Counted from the stretch's first letter, positions 7,504 through 15,252 are shown. The stretch: 64,000 nucleotides of DNA from an uncultured Aequorivita sp. (GCA_937125455.1 CAKZLK010000038.1:1-64000), one strand, 5' to 3'. Numbers and translations: made by a program. The notes: a model not told the origin generated them from the sequence alone.

Positions 7504-7623
7504 GATATATAGTCGCTCAGAACTGAACGAAATTTTAATAAAAAAGAGAGGGGATTATTCCCGAAGTCTCGGGATTGTCGAAGTTTAACTTCACGATATA
7601 TAGTAACCTTAAACCTCTCTTTT
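7504..7623. other. structured non-coding stretch beside the IS110 remnant, possible bridge-RNA relic
   Basis: Upstream (in transposase orientation) of the IS110 remnant. A perfect 10-bp inverted repeat, AAAAGAGAGG at 7542-7551 and CCTCTCTTTT at 7614-7623, encloses two hairpins: CCCGA-AGTC-TCGGG (7560-7573) and GAAGT-TTA-ACTTC (7580-7592). GATATATAGT occurs twice (7504-7513, 7595-7604). IS110-group elements encode their bridge RNA in the non-coding end upstream of the transposase, so the location fits. The T-rich right arm also resembles a terminator. The bridge-RNA reading is inference. Confidence 0.4.
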
Positions 7624-7667
7624 GTTCTTTCTGATTTATATGCTTTAATTTAGTGTTTTTATTAAAA

Positions 7668-7674
7668 TGCTAAC
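7668..7674 (+). repeat. possible attC-like arm (TGCTAAC) beyond the IS110 remnant
   Basis: TGCTAAC followed by TTAAGCCTTATATAATGC recalls the left side of the foldable site at 4441-4571 (TGCTAAC, then ATAATGC). The IS110-derived segment sits between this string and the outer arm at 6969-6978. The stretch 7675-7790 shows no gene and no clear promoter. Confidence 0.25.
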
Positions 7675-7790
7675 TTAAGCCTTATATAATGCATGAAACG
7701 CCTCATATACAACACATTTAACCAATTAAAAGGAAAACCATTAAAAATTCAATGTCAGTTCATAGAAGTCCAGATAAAGTATAGTAGAAA

Positions 7791-9596
7791 ATGAGCGACC
7801 ATCTACCCATATCATCTTCCAATAAGTCCATTGCTGTTCTCCCTTTTGTTAATATGAGTGCCGACCCTGAAAACGAATACTTCAGCGATGGCATTACAGA
7901 AGAAATAATCAATGCCCTAACCACTGTGAAGGGCTTGAAAGTTATTGCGCGCACATCCTCTTTTGCATTTAAAAACAAAAATATTGATGTGCGAACTATT
8001 GGGGATCAGTTAGGGGTAAGTACTATTTTGGAGGGGAGTGTTCGGAGAGTCAAAAACAGGGTTCGCATTACAGTGCAGTTAGTCAGTACTAATGACGGTA
8101 CTCACTTCTGGTCAAAGAATTTCGATCGGGAGATGGCGGATATTTTCGCCTTACAGGATGAAATAAGTTTGCGAATAGCTGACCAGATCCGTGAAAATTT
8201 TGGTCACCTCAATATTCAGGAACATCTAATTAAAGAGCCTACAAAAAATATAGAGGCCTACAATCTTTATCTTAAAGGTCGCTATCAGCATTTAATGTGG
8301 GATGGACCAGGAATCGCAAATGCAATAGAACTCTATGAACAAAGCGTAGCGAAAGACCCCTCATTTGCTTTGCCTTACTTTGGTTTAGCGTATTGTTATG
8401 CCATGTCCATATCATGGAGAAATAATAAAGGTTTATTGCAGATGACAAAAGAGAAACTCAGCAAAGGGTTTAATCTAGACAAACAATCCTTTGTAGGGTA
8501 TTTTAGTAAAGCAACATTGTCTTTTTGGAGTCATTGGGATTTTATCAATGGGCATAAATATTTTCAAAAAGCAATAGAACTTAATCCATCCTATACGGAA
8601 GCAGAAGAAGGATTATGCGAATTGTATACAGCAGTGGGATATTTCGAAAAAGCACTCTGGCATGCTGATAATATTTTAAAAATCAATCCTTTTGCTACGA
8701 ATCATTATTTTACCAAAGCAAATATTCATTATTTAAACGAGGACTACACCGAAGCTCTGGATTGTATAGAGATCTCCTTAAGCATCAATCCTGATTTCAC
8801 ACATTCTATCGCATTAAAACAAATCTGCTTAATTCTTACGAAAGATTACGAAAAACTAAATGACTTCTTAAAACAAACACCTTTAGCCGAGAGACCAGAA
8901 GAATGCAGAGTATTGTATAAGCTGGTCAATGCAGAAGAAAAGATCGATATTGATATCAGCAGAGTGAGCTTAATGATAAAAGAGGATATTGGATCAGCAC
9001 GATTTCCCTGGCCATTATTCTTGATGGTCCATTTGGGGAAACACGAAATGGCATTGGACTTTTTGGAAGAAAACATCAAGATGCGTACCGGTCAGATCAT
9101 CAACTTTATGAATATTCCACTGCTTAAACCTTTACACCGGTATCAGCGATTTCAGGATTTGGTACAATCTGCTTTCCGTGTAGAGCTATTACCACCTAAT
9201 CCCGAAATGCTAATACAAATCACCCCGACTAAAGCCTTAATGTCAGTTGCTGAAATCGATATGGTTTTAGAAATTATTGAAATAGGAATGAAGGAAGAAA
9301 AGTGGTTTCAAAACCCATCTTTATCTTTACGCGAACTTGCCGAAAACGTGAATATTAGCAGTAACAAGCTTTCCTGGTTGCTGAATGAACGAATCGGCCA
9401 AAACTTCAATGAATACATCAATAGTTTTCGTTTGGAGAAGTTCAAAGAGAATGCCCTAAATCCTGTCAATAGCCACCTTACCCTTTTAGGACTAGCTTAT
9501 GAAAGCGGCTTTAATTCAAAATCGGTATTCAATGCCTTCTTTAAAAAAATCGAAGGGATGACACCGAAAGATTGGTTTAGGTCTAATCAAATTTAA
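7791..9596 (+). CDS. TolB-like/TPR/AraC-type transcription regulator
   Basis: A 601-residue protein of three parts. Residues 10-125 resemble the FlgO/TolB-like domain found at the N-terminus of adenylate-cyclase-like TPR proteins (KSIAVLPFVNMSADPENEYF, LEGSVRR, FWSKNFDRE). Residues 150-400 are tetratricopeptide repeats (for example YNLYLKGRYQ, AIELYEQSVAKDPSFALPYF). Residues 500-600 form an AraC-type double helix-turn-helix (LSLRELAENVNIS, LAYESGFNSKSVFNAFFKK, MTPKDWF). No cyclase domain is present. It probably regulates the exported protein at 9796-10446. A paralogue with the same architecture is at 13394-15196. Confidence 0.85.
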   Translation: MSDHLPISSSNKSIAVLPFVNMSADPENEYFSDGITEEIINALTTVKGLKVIARTSSFAFKNKNIDVRTIGDQLGVSTILEGSVRRVKNRVRITVQLVSTNDGTHFWSKNFDREMADIFALQDEISLRIADQIRENFGHLNIQEHLIKEPTKNIEAYNLYLKGRYQHLMWDGPGIANAIELYEQSVAKDPSFALPYFGLAYCYAMSISWRNNKGLLQMTKEKLSKGFNLDKQSFVGYFSKATLSFWSHWDFINGHKYFQKAIELNPSYTEAEEGLCELYTAVGYFEKALWHADNILKINPFATNHYFTKANIHYLNEDYTEALDCIEISLSINPDFTHSIALKQICLILTKDYEKLNDFLKQTPLAERPEECRVLYKLVNAEEKIDIDISRVSLMIKEDIGSARFPWPLFLMVHLGKHEMALDFLEENIKMRTGQIINFMNIPLLKPLHRYQRFQDLVQSAFRVELLPPNPEMLIQITPTKALMSVAEIDMVLEIIEIGMKEEKWFQNPSLSLRELAENVNISSNKLSWLLNERIGQNFNEYINSFRLEKFKENALNPVNSHLTLLGLAYESGFNSKSVFNAFFKKIEGMTPKDWFRSNQI

Positions 9597-9795
9597 GCCT
9601 GTTTAAAAAGTCTCAAATCTCATTATAAAGTCCGCAATTTCATTTCAGGACGATTCATCTTCCTTTACACCCCATCTTTGCATTATCAAATCGATAAAGC
9701 AGAGTAAATAATCATCGGATGATGATTTCTTTCCCCTTTGAACTAACGATAACGGGAGGTTCTTTGTAAAAATCGATTTTTATTTAAAAATTATT

Positions 9796-10446
9796 ATGAA
9801 AAATTTAGTTACAATTCTTTTATTTTTTTGCACGCTTAGTGCTTTTGCTCAAAAAAACTCGACTGAGGGTAAAGAAACTGAAGTAGCCTATAAGTACAGG
9901 GTAAGTTTACCTTATTTTATTATAACAGATCCTATCGGGAATTCCTGGAACGATCGACAAAGTACACAAATGGTAGAGCTTCATGTAAAACGCAACCTGG
10001 ATGATAAGAACATTTTAGGACTGAAGTTTGCTACCTGGCGATTGTTTCAACCTATGGGAATTCAATGGTGGGATGGTCTTTCGGATAAGCTAGATACAGA
10101 AAGTGAATTCTATCCAGGACATGTTCGAGAAACAGGAATAGGCATAACGTACCAACGTATGCTATGGAAAGGGCTATTTGCAACTGCTGAAGTTCTACCG
10201 CAACTTCAAACCTATAAGGATTTAGACGGTAATAAACTTGGAAATGGTTTTAAACTTTATAACTCGTTTCATTTGGGCTACCATATCTCAATTGGTAAGA
10301 AAAAACGATTTTTTATAGAACCACAGATTCATAGTCAGGTGTGGATGTTTGGTAACAATGCTCCTGATGGATTTAAACAGTTGGACGATAAATGGGCAAA
10401 TTACTTTCTTTTTGAGCCAAACATTTACATCGGGGTGAGTTTTTAA
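9796..10446 (+). CDS. exported protein, probable outer-membrane barrel, unknown function
   Basis: A 216-residue protein with a clear signal peptide (about residues 1-18, ending AFAQ). The mature part has alternating hydrophobic/aromatic strands typical of a small outer-membrane barrel (RVSLPYFIITDP, ILGLKFATWRLFQP, LYNSFHLGYHISIG) and ends in IYIGVSF, an aromatic C-terminal residue as expected for beta-barrel insertion. I recognise no named family. It lies 199 bp downstream of the TolB/TPR/AraC regulator on the same strand and is its likely target. Confidence 0.65.
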   Translation: MKNLVTILLFFCTLSAFAQKNSTEGKETEVAYKYRVSLPYFIITDPIGNSWNDRQSTQMVELHVKRNLDDKNILGLKFATWRLFQPMGIQWWDGLSDKLDTESEFYPGHVRETGIGITYQRMLWKGLFATAEVLPQLQTYKDLDGNKLGNGFKLYNSFHLGYHISIGKKKRFFIEPQIHSQVWMFGNNAPDGFKQLDDKWANYFLFEPNIYIGVSF

Positions 10447-10449
10447 ACT

Positions 10450-10493
10450 TAGTCTGACAAGTCAGGGATCACAATTCTTGGCTTGTCAGACTA
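10450..10493. terminator. 12-bp stem hairpin after the exported-protein gene
   Basis: TAGTCTGACAAG (10450-10461) and CTTGTCAGACTA (10482-10493) are exact reverse complements with a 20-nt loop, starting 4 bp after the stop codon. No run of T follows, so it is either a non-canonical terminator, a 3'-stabilising hairpin or a palindromic operator. Confidence 0.45.
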
Positions 10494-10582
10494 TAAGTAC
10501 AAAACAATAAATAGTATATTCAGCAAAAGTACTTTTCATCATCCGATTTGCTTAAAAAAGGGATCCCTTCAATTAAAAAATG

Positions 10583-10729
10583 TGGAGAAGCTTTGAATAT
10601 TCCCACCATTTTAGCAAATTATTCAAGAATAAAGTTGGTCTTAGTCCCAACGAATTTCGAAATTTAATCAATCAAAAAAATGAAAAAAACACTTTTAGCA
10701 TTACTGATATTACTAATTTTTGTTTCTAG
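10583..10729 (+). pseudogene. C-terminal fragment of an AraC-family regulator
   Basis: A frame without a start reads WRSFEYSHHFSKLFKNKVG and then LSPNEFRNLIN, matching the second helix-turn-helix of AraC regulators. The stretch just before it, in another frame (IPSIKKCGEAL), may be the preceding helix, implying a frameshift. No N-terminal part remains. The fragment differs from the two intact AraC-type genes here (for example LAYESGFNSKSVF), so it comes from another regulator. Confidence 0.55.
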
Positions 10730-10757
10730 TAAAAATAATAAAACAAATAGAAACTAA
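10680..10757 (+). pseudogene. beheaded exported-protein gene: signal peptide only
   Basis: A 25-codon frame beginning MKKTLLALLILLIFVSS followed by KNNKTNRN and a stop. It looks like the export signal of a secreted protein cut off at a junction: the next bases are TGCCAAC and the palindromic element at 10758-10950. It could be a real tiny hydrophobic peptide, but a truncated secreted protein is likelier. Confidence 0.4.
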
Positions 10758-10950
10758 TGCCAACAAAACCTATAAACAATAAGGGCTTCGGCCTTAAACC
10801 AAAGATTTTTGTGTTTTTATGATGTCCGCAAAATCTTTTGGATTTTACTTTAAACAAGGAAAAGAAAAAACAAAACAAAAAGATTTCGCTATGTGCGTGG
10901 CGGAAAGCAAACGCTAGTTTGCGCCCATACTGTTCATAGCTCAACCATTA
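10758..10950 (+). repeat. second, degenerate attC-like palindromic element
   Basis: A non-coding stretch rich in nested inverted repeats: GGC-TTCG-GCC at 10784-10793, an imperfect 15-bp pair CCAAAGATTTTTGTG (10799-10813) with CGCAAAATCTTTTGG (10827-10841), and GCAAAC-GCTA-GTTTGC at 10907-10922. The first string TGCCAAC resembles an outer arm. The middle arms recall GTGCGTTTGCTAGC of the site at 4441-4571. It may be a decayed junction site or an unrelated flavobacterial repeat. The region 10951-11260 beyond it shows no gene that I can support. Confidence 0.4.
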
Positions 10951-11260
10951 ATAGAATAGTTGACCCGTCCTGAAGAAAGGCTATATAATCTAAACAGTTA
11001 TGTTAAAAATGATAAAATACATCGTATTATGCCTATGGTTGGGTAATATCTAAAAGTGATAGAAAGAACAAGGTCGTTGCTCACAACGGCAGTAACGTAA
11101 TATATTTTGCAGATTTCGTTAGATTTATAGATGACGATGTAGTTGTTATTTACATAACAAATACATTTTTAGAAATTTATGCAGTAGGTGTAATAATTTC
11201 TAATTTAAACCACTAACCAAAATACAATATTGAGTAACGATTTTTATAAAGCATCTATTA

Positions 11261-11500
11261 TCCCCTTTTCGGGAATAATGCTCAAATTGTGGAAGATATT
11301 TACAATTCACAGGAGGTTTTTGAAGATAATTTTAGTGAGGAAATGGAGTGAAATACTTAAGTTTTCAGAGTAACCTTTCATGTTTGTTTTTTGAAAAACA
11401 TAATGACCAATACAGATGTGTGATTAAAAATTTTAATGGAGACCATCAGATTTTATTTTATGGTGGTGAAAACCGACTAAACCCAACGAGACAAATTTAA
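11261..11500 (+). pseudogene. frame-broken coding remnant of unknown origin
   Basis: Two coding-like frames follow each other. The first, near 11271-11349, reads NNAQIVEDIYNSQEVFEDNF and stops. The second, 11339-11500, reads KYLSFQSNLSCLFFEKHNDQ and on to GGENRLNPTRQI and a stop, without a start codon. Amino-acid usage looks like real protein, and the shift suggests a decayed gene. I do not recognise the family. Confidence 0.35.
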
Positions 11501-11506
11501 AACTAA

Positions 11507-11878
11507 ATGTATTTGTACAGAATAATTTCGGATAACGAATGGAGACAGAGTAAAAAGGAAGGAAAAGTTCCAAGGTGTAATTCAGATAGACGTGCTGGTC
11601 ACGTTCATTTAAATAAGTTTGAGGATATAATAACTGTTGCTAACAAATATTTTGAGCCTGCCGAAAAACCTGTTGTGTTAGAAATCGAGATGTCCTCAGG
11701 TTTAGATGAAAAATTGATATGGGAGCAACCAACTGATGAAAAAAACTGGGAACAAGCAAATTTGCAAATTGAGAATATCAATATGAAAGATGTAAAAAGA
11801 TTTTCATATCTAGGTCTAAAAGGCAATTGCGAATTTGAAATTAGCCAATTTTCTGATTTCACAAATTATGATATGTAG
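11507..11878 (+). CDS. DUF952 domain-containing protein
   Basis: A 123-residue protein matching the DUF952 pattern: YRIISDNEW at the start, a HVHLNKFEDI segment (residues about 33-42) with the conserved histidines, ANKYF, and VVLEIEMSSG. The family is widespread and uncharacterised; its fold is related to ADP-ribosyl-transferring and glutathione-S-transferase-adjacent domains in some annotations, which I cannot test here. The C-terminal 35 residues (NWEQANLQIENINM and on) extend past the core. The start lies 7 bp after the stop of the decayed frame upstream. Confidence 0.75.
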   Translation: MYLYRIISDNEWRQSKKEGKVPRCNSDRRAGHVHLNKFEDIITVANKYFEPAEKPVVLEIEMSSGLDEKLIWEQPTDEKNWEQANLQIENINMKDVKRFSYLGLKGNCEFEISQFSDFTNYDM

Positions 11879-11985
11879 AACCCTTAAAACATCAATTTTA
11901 AACATCGAAAAGTGACGTTTACTTAATAGCAACTTTTCATGCCAAAACCTTTATTAGTAACAATTTAAGATCGATACAAAAAGTA

Positions 11986-12399
11986 ATGAACAAAGAGGCT
12001 TTCTCACGAGAATTTATGGATGAAATTTGGAATAAAAAGAATTTTGATAAAGTTGCAAACTACGTCCATCCTGAATATACAATTTACCTAGACACTACTG
12101 ATCCATGGGAGGGAAAAACACTATCTTATTCCGAATTTAAAGATCGATTGAATTTTTCATTCAACTCGTTTCCTGATATGAATTTTGAAATTACAACTGC
12201 AATTCCAGAAGAAAATCACGTTGCTATCACTTGGATTTTAACTGGAACAAACCTTGGAATGATAGGAGAATATCCACCAACCAATAAAGCTATCAAAACA
12301 AAAGGTGTAACAATTTATCATTTCAAAGACAATTTAATTTGTGGGCATACTCAAGTTTTTGACAGAATTACAGTAATGAAACAATTAGGGTTCGTCTAA
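11986..12399 (+). CDS. SnoaL-like ester cyclase family protein, copy 3
   Basis: A 137-residue paralogue of the proteins at 3681-4094 and 6209-6622, of the same length and with the same core (HPEYTIYLDTTDPWEGKTL, SFPDMNFEITTAIPEE, CGHTQVFDR). Substitutions are scattered along its whole length, so it has not been homogenised with the other two. No GIY-YIG gene follows; only a short string like its start remains at 12401-12423. It is flanked by DUF952 and a P-loop kinase. Confidence 0.85.
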   Translation: MNKEAFSREFMDEIWNKKNFDKVANYVHPEYTIYLDTTDPWEGKTLSYSEFKDRLNFSFNSFPDMNFEITTAIPEENHVAITWILTGTNLGMIGEYPPTNKAIKTKGVTIYHFKDNLICGHTQVFDRITVMKQLGFV

Positions 12400-12400
12400 A

Positions 12401-12423
12401 TAGGAAAACAAAAAAAACTTAAA
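12401..12423 (+). pseudogene. remnant of the GIY-YIG gene start after SnoaL copy 3
   Basis: After the stop of SnoaL copy 3 the sequence TAGGAAAACAAAAAAAACTT aligns with the start of the GIY-YIG gene after copies 1 and 2 (TATGAAAACAAAAAAAGAAC). The start codon is changed to AGG, two bases are lost and the similarity ends within about 25 bp. This indicates that the two-gene unit is ancestral and the partner was deleted here. Confidence 0.5.
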
Positions 12424-12494
12424 TATTTTAGTAGAATAATAAGTATATTATTTGAAGCTTTTCATGCTTTCAACTTTTGCCAAACACAGAAAAA

Positions 12495-12983
12495 ATGATT
12501 CATTTAATTGTAGGAAATACAGGTTCTGGAAAAACAACTTATTCAAACAAGTTAAAAGAGACAGTGAAGGGAATTATTTTCTCGATTGACAAATGGAATA
12601 ATATATTATTTCTTCCAGATAAAACAGAGAAAGACGGACTTGATTGGTTTCTAGAACGCATTGAGCGTGCAGAATCTATAATTTTAAGTTTAATATTACA
12701 GCTAGAAAGAACTGGAACAGACGCTATTCTTGATTTAGGATTGTCAAAATTTGAACATCGGGAAAAATTTAGAAAATTCGCGAAAAGTAATAATATTGAG
12801 ATAAAGATTCACTTTTTGGATATTCCAAAAGAAACAAGATTGCAAAGAGTATTTGAGCGCAACAAAGAAAAAGGAGAAACTTTTGAATTTGAAGTAACTC
12901 AAGAGAATTTTGATTTTATGGAAAGCTGGTTTGAAAAACCGACTAAGAAGGAAATGATAGACGGAATCTTGGTTAAGGAATAA
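12495..12983 (+). CDS. AAA_33/zeta-toxin-like P-loop kinase
   Basis: A 162-residue nucleotide-binding protein. Walker A is GNTGSGKTT (about residues 7-15), followed by a FSIDKWNNILF segment with an Asp typical of small-molecule kinases. DAILDLGLSKFEHREKFR is like the AAA_33 Walker-B region, and the lid region LQRVFERNKEKGE carries arginines. The family includes tRNA ligase kinases, zeta toxins and antibiotic or nucleoside kinases; the substrate is not determined. I chose the ATG at 12495 because the P-loop then follows after six residues; a TTG at 12477 would add six residues. Confidence 0.8.
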   Translation: MIHLIVGNTGSGKTTYSNKLKETVKGIIFSIDKWNNILFLPDKTEKDGLDWFLERIERAESIILSLILQLERTGTDAILDLGLSKFEHREKFRKFAKSNNIEIKIHFLDIPKETRLQRVFERNKEKGETFEFEVTQENFDFMESWFEKPTKKEMIDGILVKE

Positions 12984-13290
12984 AACATTTAACTATACCT
13001 CATAAAATTTTCACCTCAAGTTAAACTAAACAATAAATTTATAGTTTAAAAATATTGTTAAACAAGAACTTAGCAAAATGCTCTAGCGGTCATATTTATA
13101 ATGGTTAATCTAAAATTAAAACCAAACACTGCAACTGTAGTTAAAGATACCTGAAAAACACACAACTAAACAACAATGATAAAATTGTTGCACTTTCAAA
13201 CAAATAAATCAACAAAGTTCGTAATGAATTGACAACAAGCATATTCGCATAAAAATAACCTGGTTTATACTTCGTTAAAAAAAGAAATGA

Positions 13291-13298
13291 TAACTTTG
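13291..13298 (+). promoter_or_regulatory. candidate -7 box (TAACTTTG) before the second TolB/TPR/AraC gene
   Basis: A perfect TAnnTTTG match 96 bp upstream of the GTG start. No convincing -33 TTTG at the usual spacing. The surrounding gap 12984-13393 otherwise contains no gene that I can support; it is very AT-rich. Confidence 0.35.
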
Positions 13299-13361
13299 AG
13301 AATTGCACTAAAAAAATATCCTTGATAGGAAAGTGACTACCTAGTACAGCCTATCTATTTG

Positions 13362-13379
13362 CCCAATAATTTGATTGGG
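13362..13379. promoter_or_regulatory. hairpin just upstream of the GTG start
   Basis: CCCAAT (13362-13367) and ATTGGG (13374-13379) pair around AATTTG, ending 14 bp before the GTG start codon and overlapping a GGAGG at 13377-13382. A Shine-Dalgarno-like string is unusual for Bacteroidetes, and its burial in a stem could damp translation. Inference only. Confidence 0.3.
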
Positions 13380-13393
13380 AGGTAATTTTAAAG

Positions 13394-15196
13394 GTGGATT
13401 TAAGAATTATAAACTTGAAAGACAAAACCATAGCTGTACTTCCGTTCGTAAACATGAGTTCCAATGTGGAGAATGAATATTTCAGCGATGGGATTACCGA
13501 AGAAATCATTAATGCATTGGCAAAGATTGAGGGACTCAGGGTTACTTCGCGCACCTCTGCCTTCTTCTTCAAAGGGAAAAATATCCCCATTACAAACATT
13601 GCAAAACAACTTAACGTTTCTACTATTTTGGAAGGAAGCGTTCGATTGGCAGGGGAAGCAATACGAATTACTGCCCAGCTGATTCAGGCTGAAAAAGATT
13701 TTCATTTCTGGTCTGAAACATGGGACAGAAAACTTGAGAATATTTTTGAAATTCAAGATGAAATAAGCCTTATTATAGCTGATAAATTAAGAGAACAGTT
13801 TGGTCATTTCGAAATTAAGGAACATCTGGTGGAAACGCAGACAGATAACTTAAGTGCTTACGAATACTCTTTAAAAGCTAAATTCCTAAGAAACAAATGG
13901 AACCCTGATGATGCAAAAACGGCACTCTCACTTTACGAGAAAGCTTTGAAATTGGATCCAAATTATACAGTAGCACATTTAGGCCTTGCCGAATGTTATA
14001 GCTTTTTGGGCACAACAGGATTTATGTCTTTTGAAGAAGCTTGGGGAAAAACGATTCAATACACAAATCAGGCTGTTGAATTAAAGGATAATTCATCCGG
14101 GGTTCATTACCAACTATCCAATTTGGCATTTTTTATTGAATGTAATTATGATAAATCGTTGAAAGAAATGAAAAAGGCGATTGAGATTAATCCCAATAAT
14201 GCCGAAGCACAGCAATTCATTTCTTTCTTATATATCATTGCAGAAAATAGAAAAAAATCACAGCAACATCTTGATATTGCCCTTAGTATTAACCCACTTT
14301 CCGAGGAGACTCATTTTTTTAGAGCTTATTACCATTACATGATTAATGATTATGTTAAATCGCTGGAAATGCTCGACAACTGCTTATTTGCGAACCCAAA
14401 AAATATTCCTGCCCATTCGATTAAAGTTGTCTGTTTGCTTAAACTCGGCAGATACGATGATGTGATTAATTATTTCAATACCATTCCAGCAGATGTTGTT
14501 GTTGAAGATGAAAAAACCGGTGCTATTGCGCTGGCTTATTCTTTAAAAAAAGATACAGCGAATGCAAGCATATATTTAGAAAAACTTAGCATGCGGGCAA
14601 AAGAAGCGAATGGATTTACTGCAGACTCCTACCTGTTTTTACTGTATGCTGTTAGCGGAGAAATAGACAAAGCATTTGAATGGGTTGCTCAAGCAATTGA
14701 GAAACGTTCTTCATTATTGTTGCTTAGATATACTGACCCTTTGGTTGATGCATTAAAAAATGACAGCAGATATGATGAGTTTCTGAAAATTATCTATGAA
14801 ACCGAAGAAATTGAAGAAGTTACAGAGGGAAGGACCGCTTTAATGGATGCCGATAAAGCTGCGGAGTATTCAGAAAAATTATTGGCATATCTTTCTGAAG
14901 TTAAACCTTATTTAGACCCAGACTTATCTTTGCGCAATCTTGCTAAAGGAATAGATATCCATCCGAACCAGCTCTCATGGTTACTTAACTCTAGTATCGG
15001 CAAAAATTTCAACGAATTTATCAATCACTACAGAATTGAAACATTCAAATCCATTGCAAAAGACCCAAATAACGCTCACCTTACCATTGAAGGTTTAGCC
15101 TATGAAAGTGGCTTTAATTCTAAAACGGTTTTCAACACCTACTTCAAGAAAGAAACTGGCTTAACACCTAAGCAATTCCTTACACAGCAAGGATAA
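13394..15196 (+). CDS. TolB-like/TPR/AraC-type transcription regulator, second copy
   Basis: A 600-residue paralogue of 7791-9596. Residues 10-125 form the TolB/FlgO-like domain (KTIAVLPFVNMSSNVENEYF, ILEGSVRL, FWSETWDRK). Residues 150-440 carry tetratricopeptide repeats (ALSLYEKALKLDPNYTVAHL, AIEINPNNAEAQQF). The last 100 residues are an AraC-type double HTH (LSLRNLAKGIDIHPNQLSW, LAYESGFNSKTVFNTYFKK). The start is GTG at 13394; the frame is open only to 13370 and no ATG lies upstream, so GTG is the best start. The downstream dehydrogenase and hydrolase genes are likely targets. Confidence 0.85.
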   Translation: MDLRIINLKDKTIAVLPFVNMSSNVENEYFSDGITEEIINALAKIEGLRVTSRTSAFFFKGKNIPITNIAKQLNVSTILEGSVRLAGEAIRITAQLIQAEKDFHFWSETWDRKLENIFEIQDEISLIIADKLREQFGHFEIKEHLVETQTDNLSAYEYSLKAKFLRNKWNPDDAKTALSLYEKALKLDPNYTVAHLGLAECYSFLGTTGFMSFEEAWGKTIQYTNQAVELKDNSSGVHYQLSNLAFFIECNYDKSLKEMKKAIEINPNNAEAQQFISFLYIIAENRKKSQQHLDIALSINPLSEETHFFRAYYHYMINDYVKSLEMLDNCLFANPKNIPAHSIKVVCLLKLGRYDDVINYFNTIPADVVVEDEKTGAIALAYSLKKDTANASIYLEKLSMRAKEANGFTADSYLFLLYAVSGEIDKAFEWVAQAIEKRSSLLLLRYTDPLVDALKNDSRYDEFLKIIYETEEIEEVTEGRTALMDADKAAEYSEKLLAYLSEVKPYLDPDLSLRNLAKGIDIHPNQLSWLLNSSIGKNFNEFINHYRIETFKSIAKDPNNAHLTIEGLAYESGFNSKTVFNTYFKKETGLTPKQFLTQQG

Positions 15197-15232
15197 ACAT
15201 TTCTTTTCCAATAACATTCACATTCTACTTTG

Positions 15233-15252
15233 TACGGAATTATAATTCCGTA
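15233..15252. promoter_or_regulatory. perfect 20-bp palindrome, candidate operator
   Basis: TACGGAATTATAATTCCGTA is identical to its reverse complement. It lies 81 bp before the dehydrogenase ATG and 44 bp before a -7 box (15296-15303). The half-site TATAATTC recurs at 15262-15269 followed by GGAAC, suggesting two operator sites. It is probably bound by a dimeric regulator, perhaps the AraC-type protein encoded immediately upstream or an unlinked one. Confidence 0.5.

Noticed and set aside
7760-7978. A minus-strand frame at the start of the first TolB/TPR/AraC gene
   Set aside because: Antisense to a strongly conserved domain, no family match.
7791-9596. A functional adenylate cyclase
   Set aside because: Only the accessory TolB/TPR part is shared with cyclases; there is no guanylate/adenylate cyclase catalytic domain.
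10726-10944. A 72-codon minus-strand frame in the palindromic region
   Set aside because: It lies wholly over inverted repeats that fold at DNA level and its composition is phenylalanine-rich, as antisense of AT-rich sequence. No neighbour or start signal supports it.
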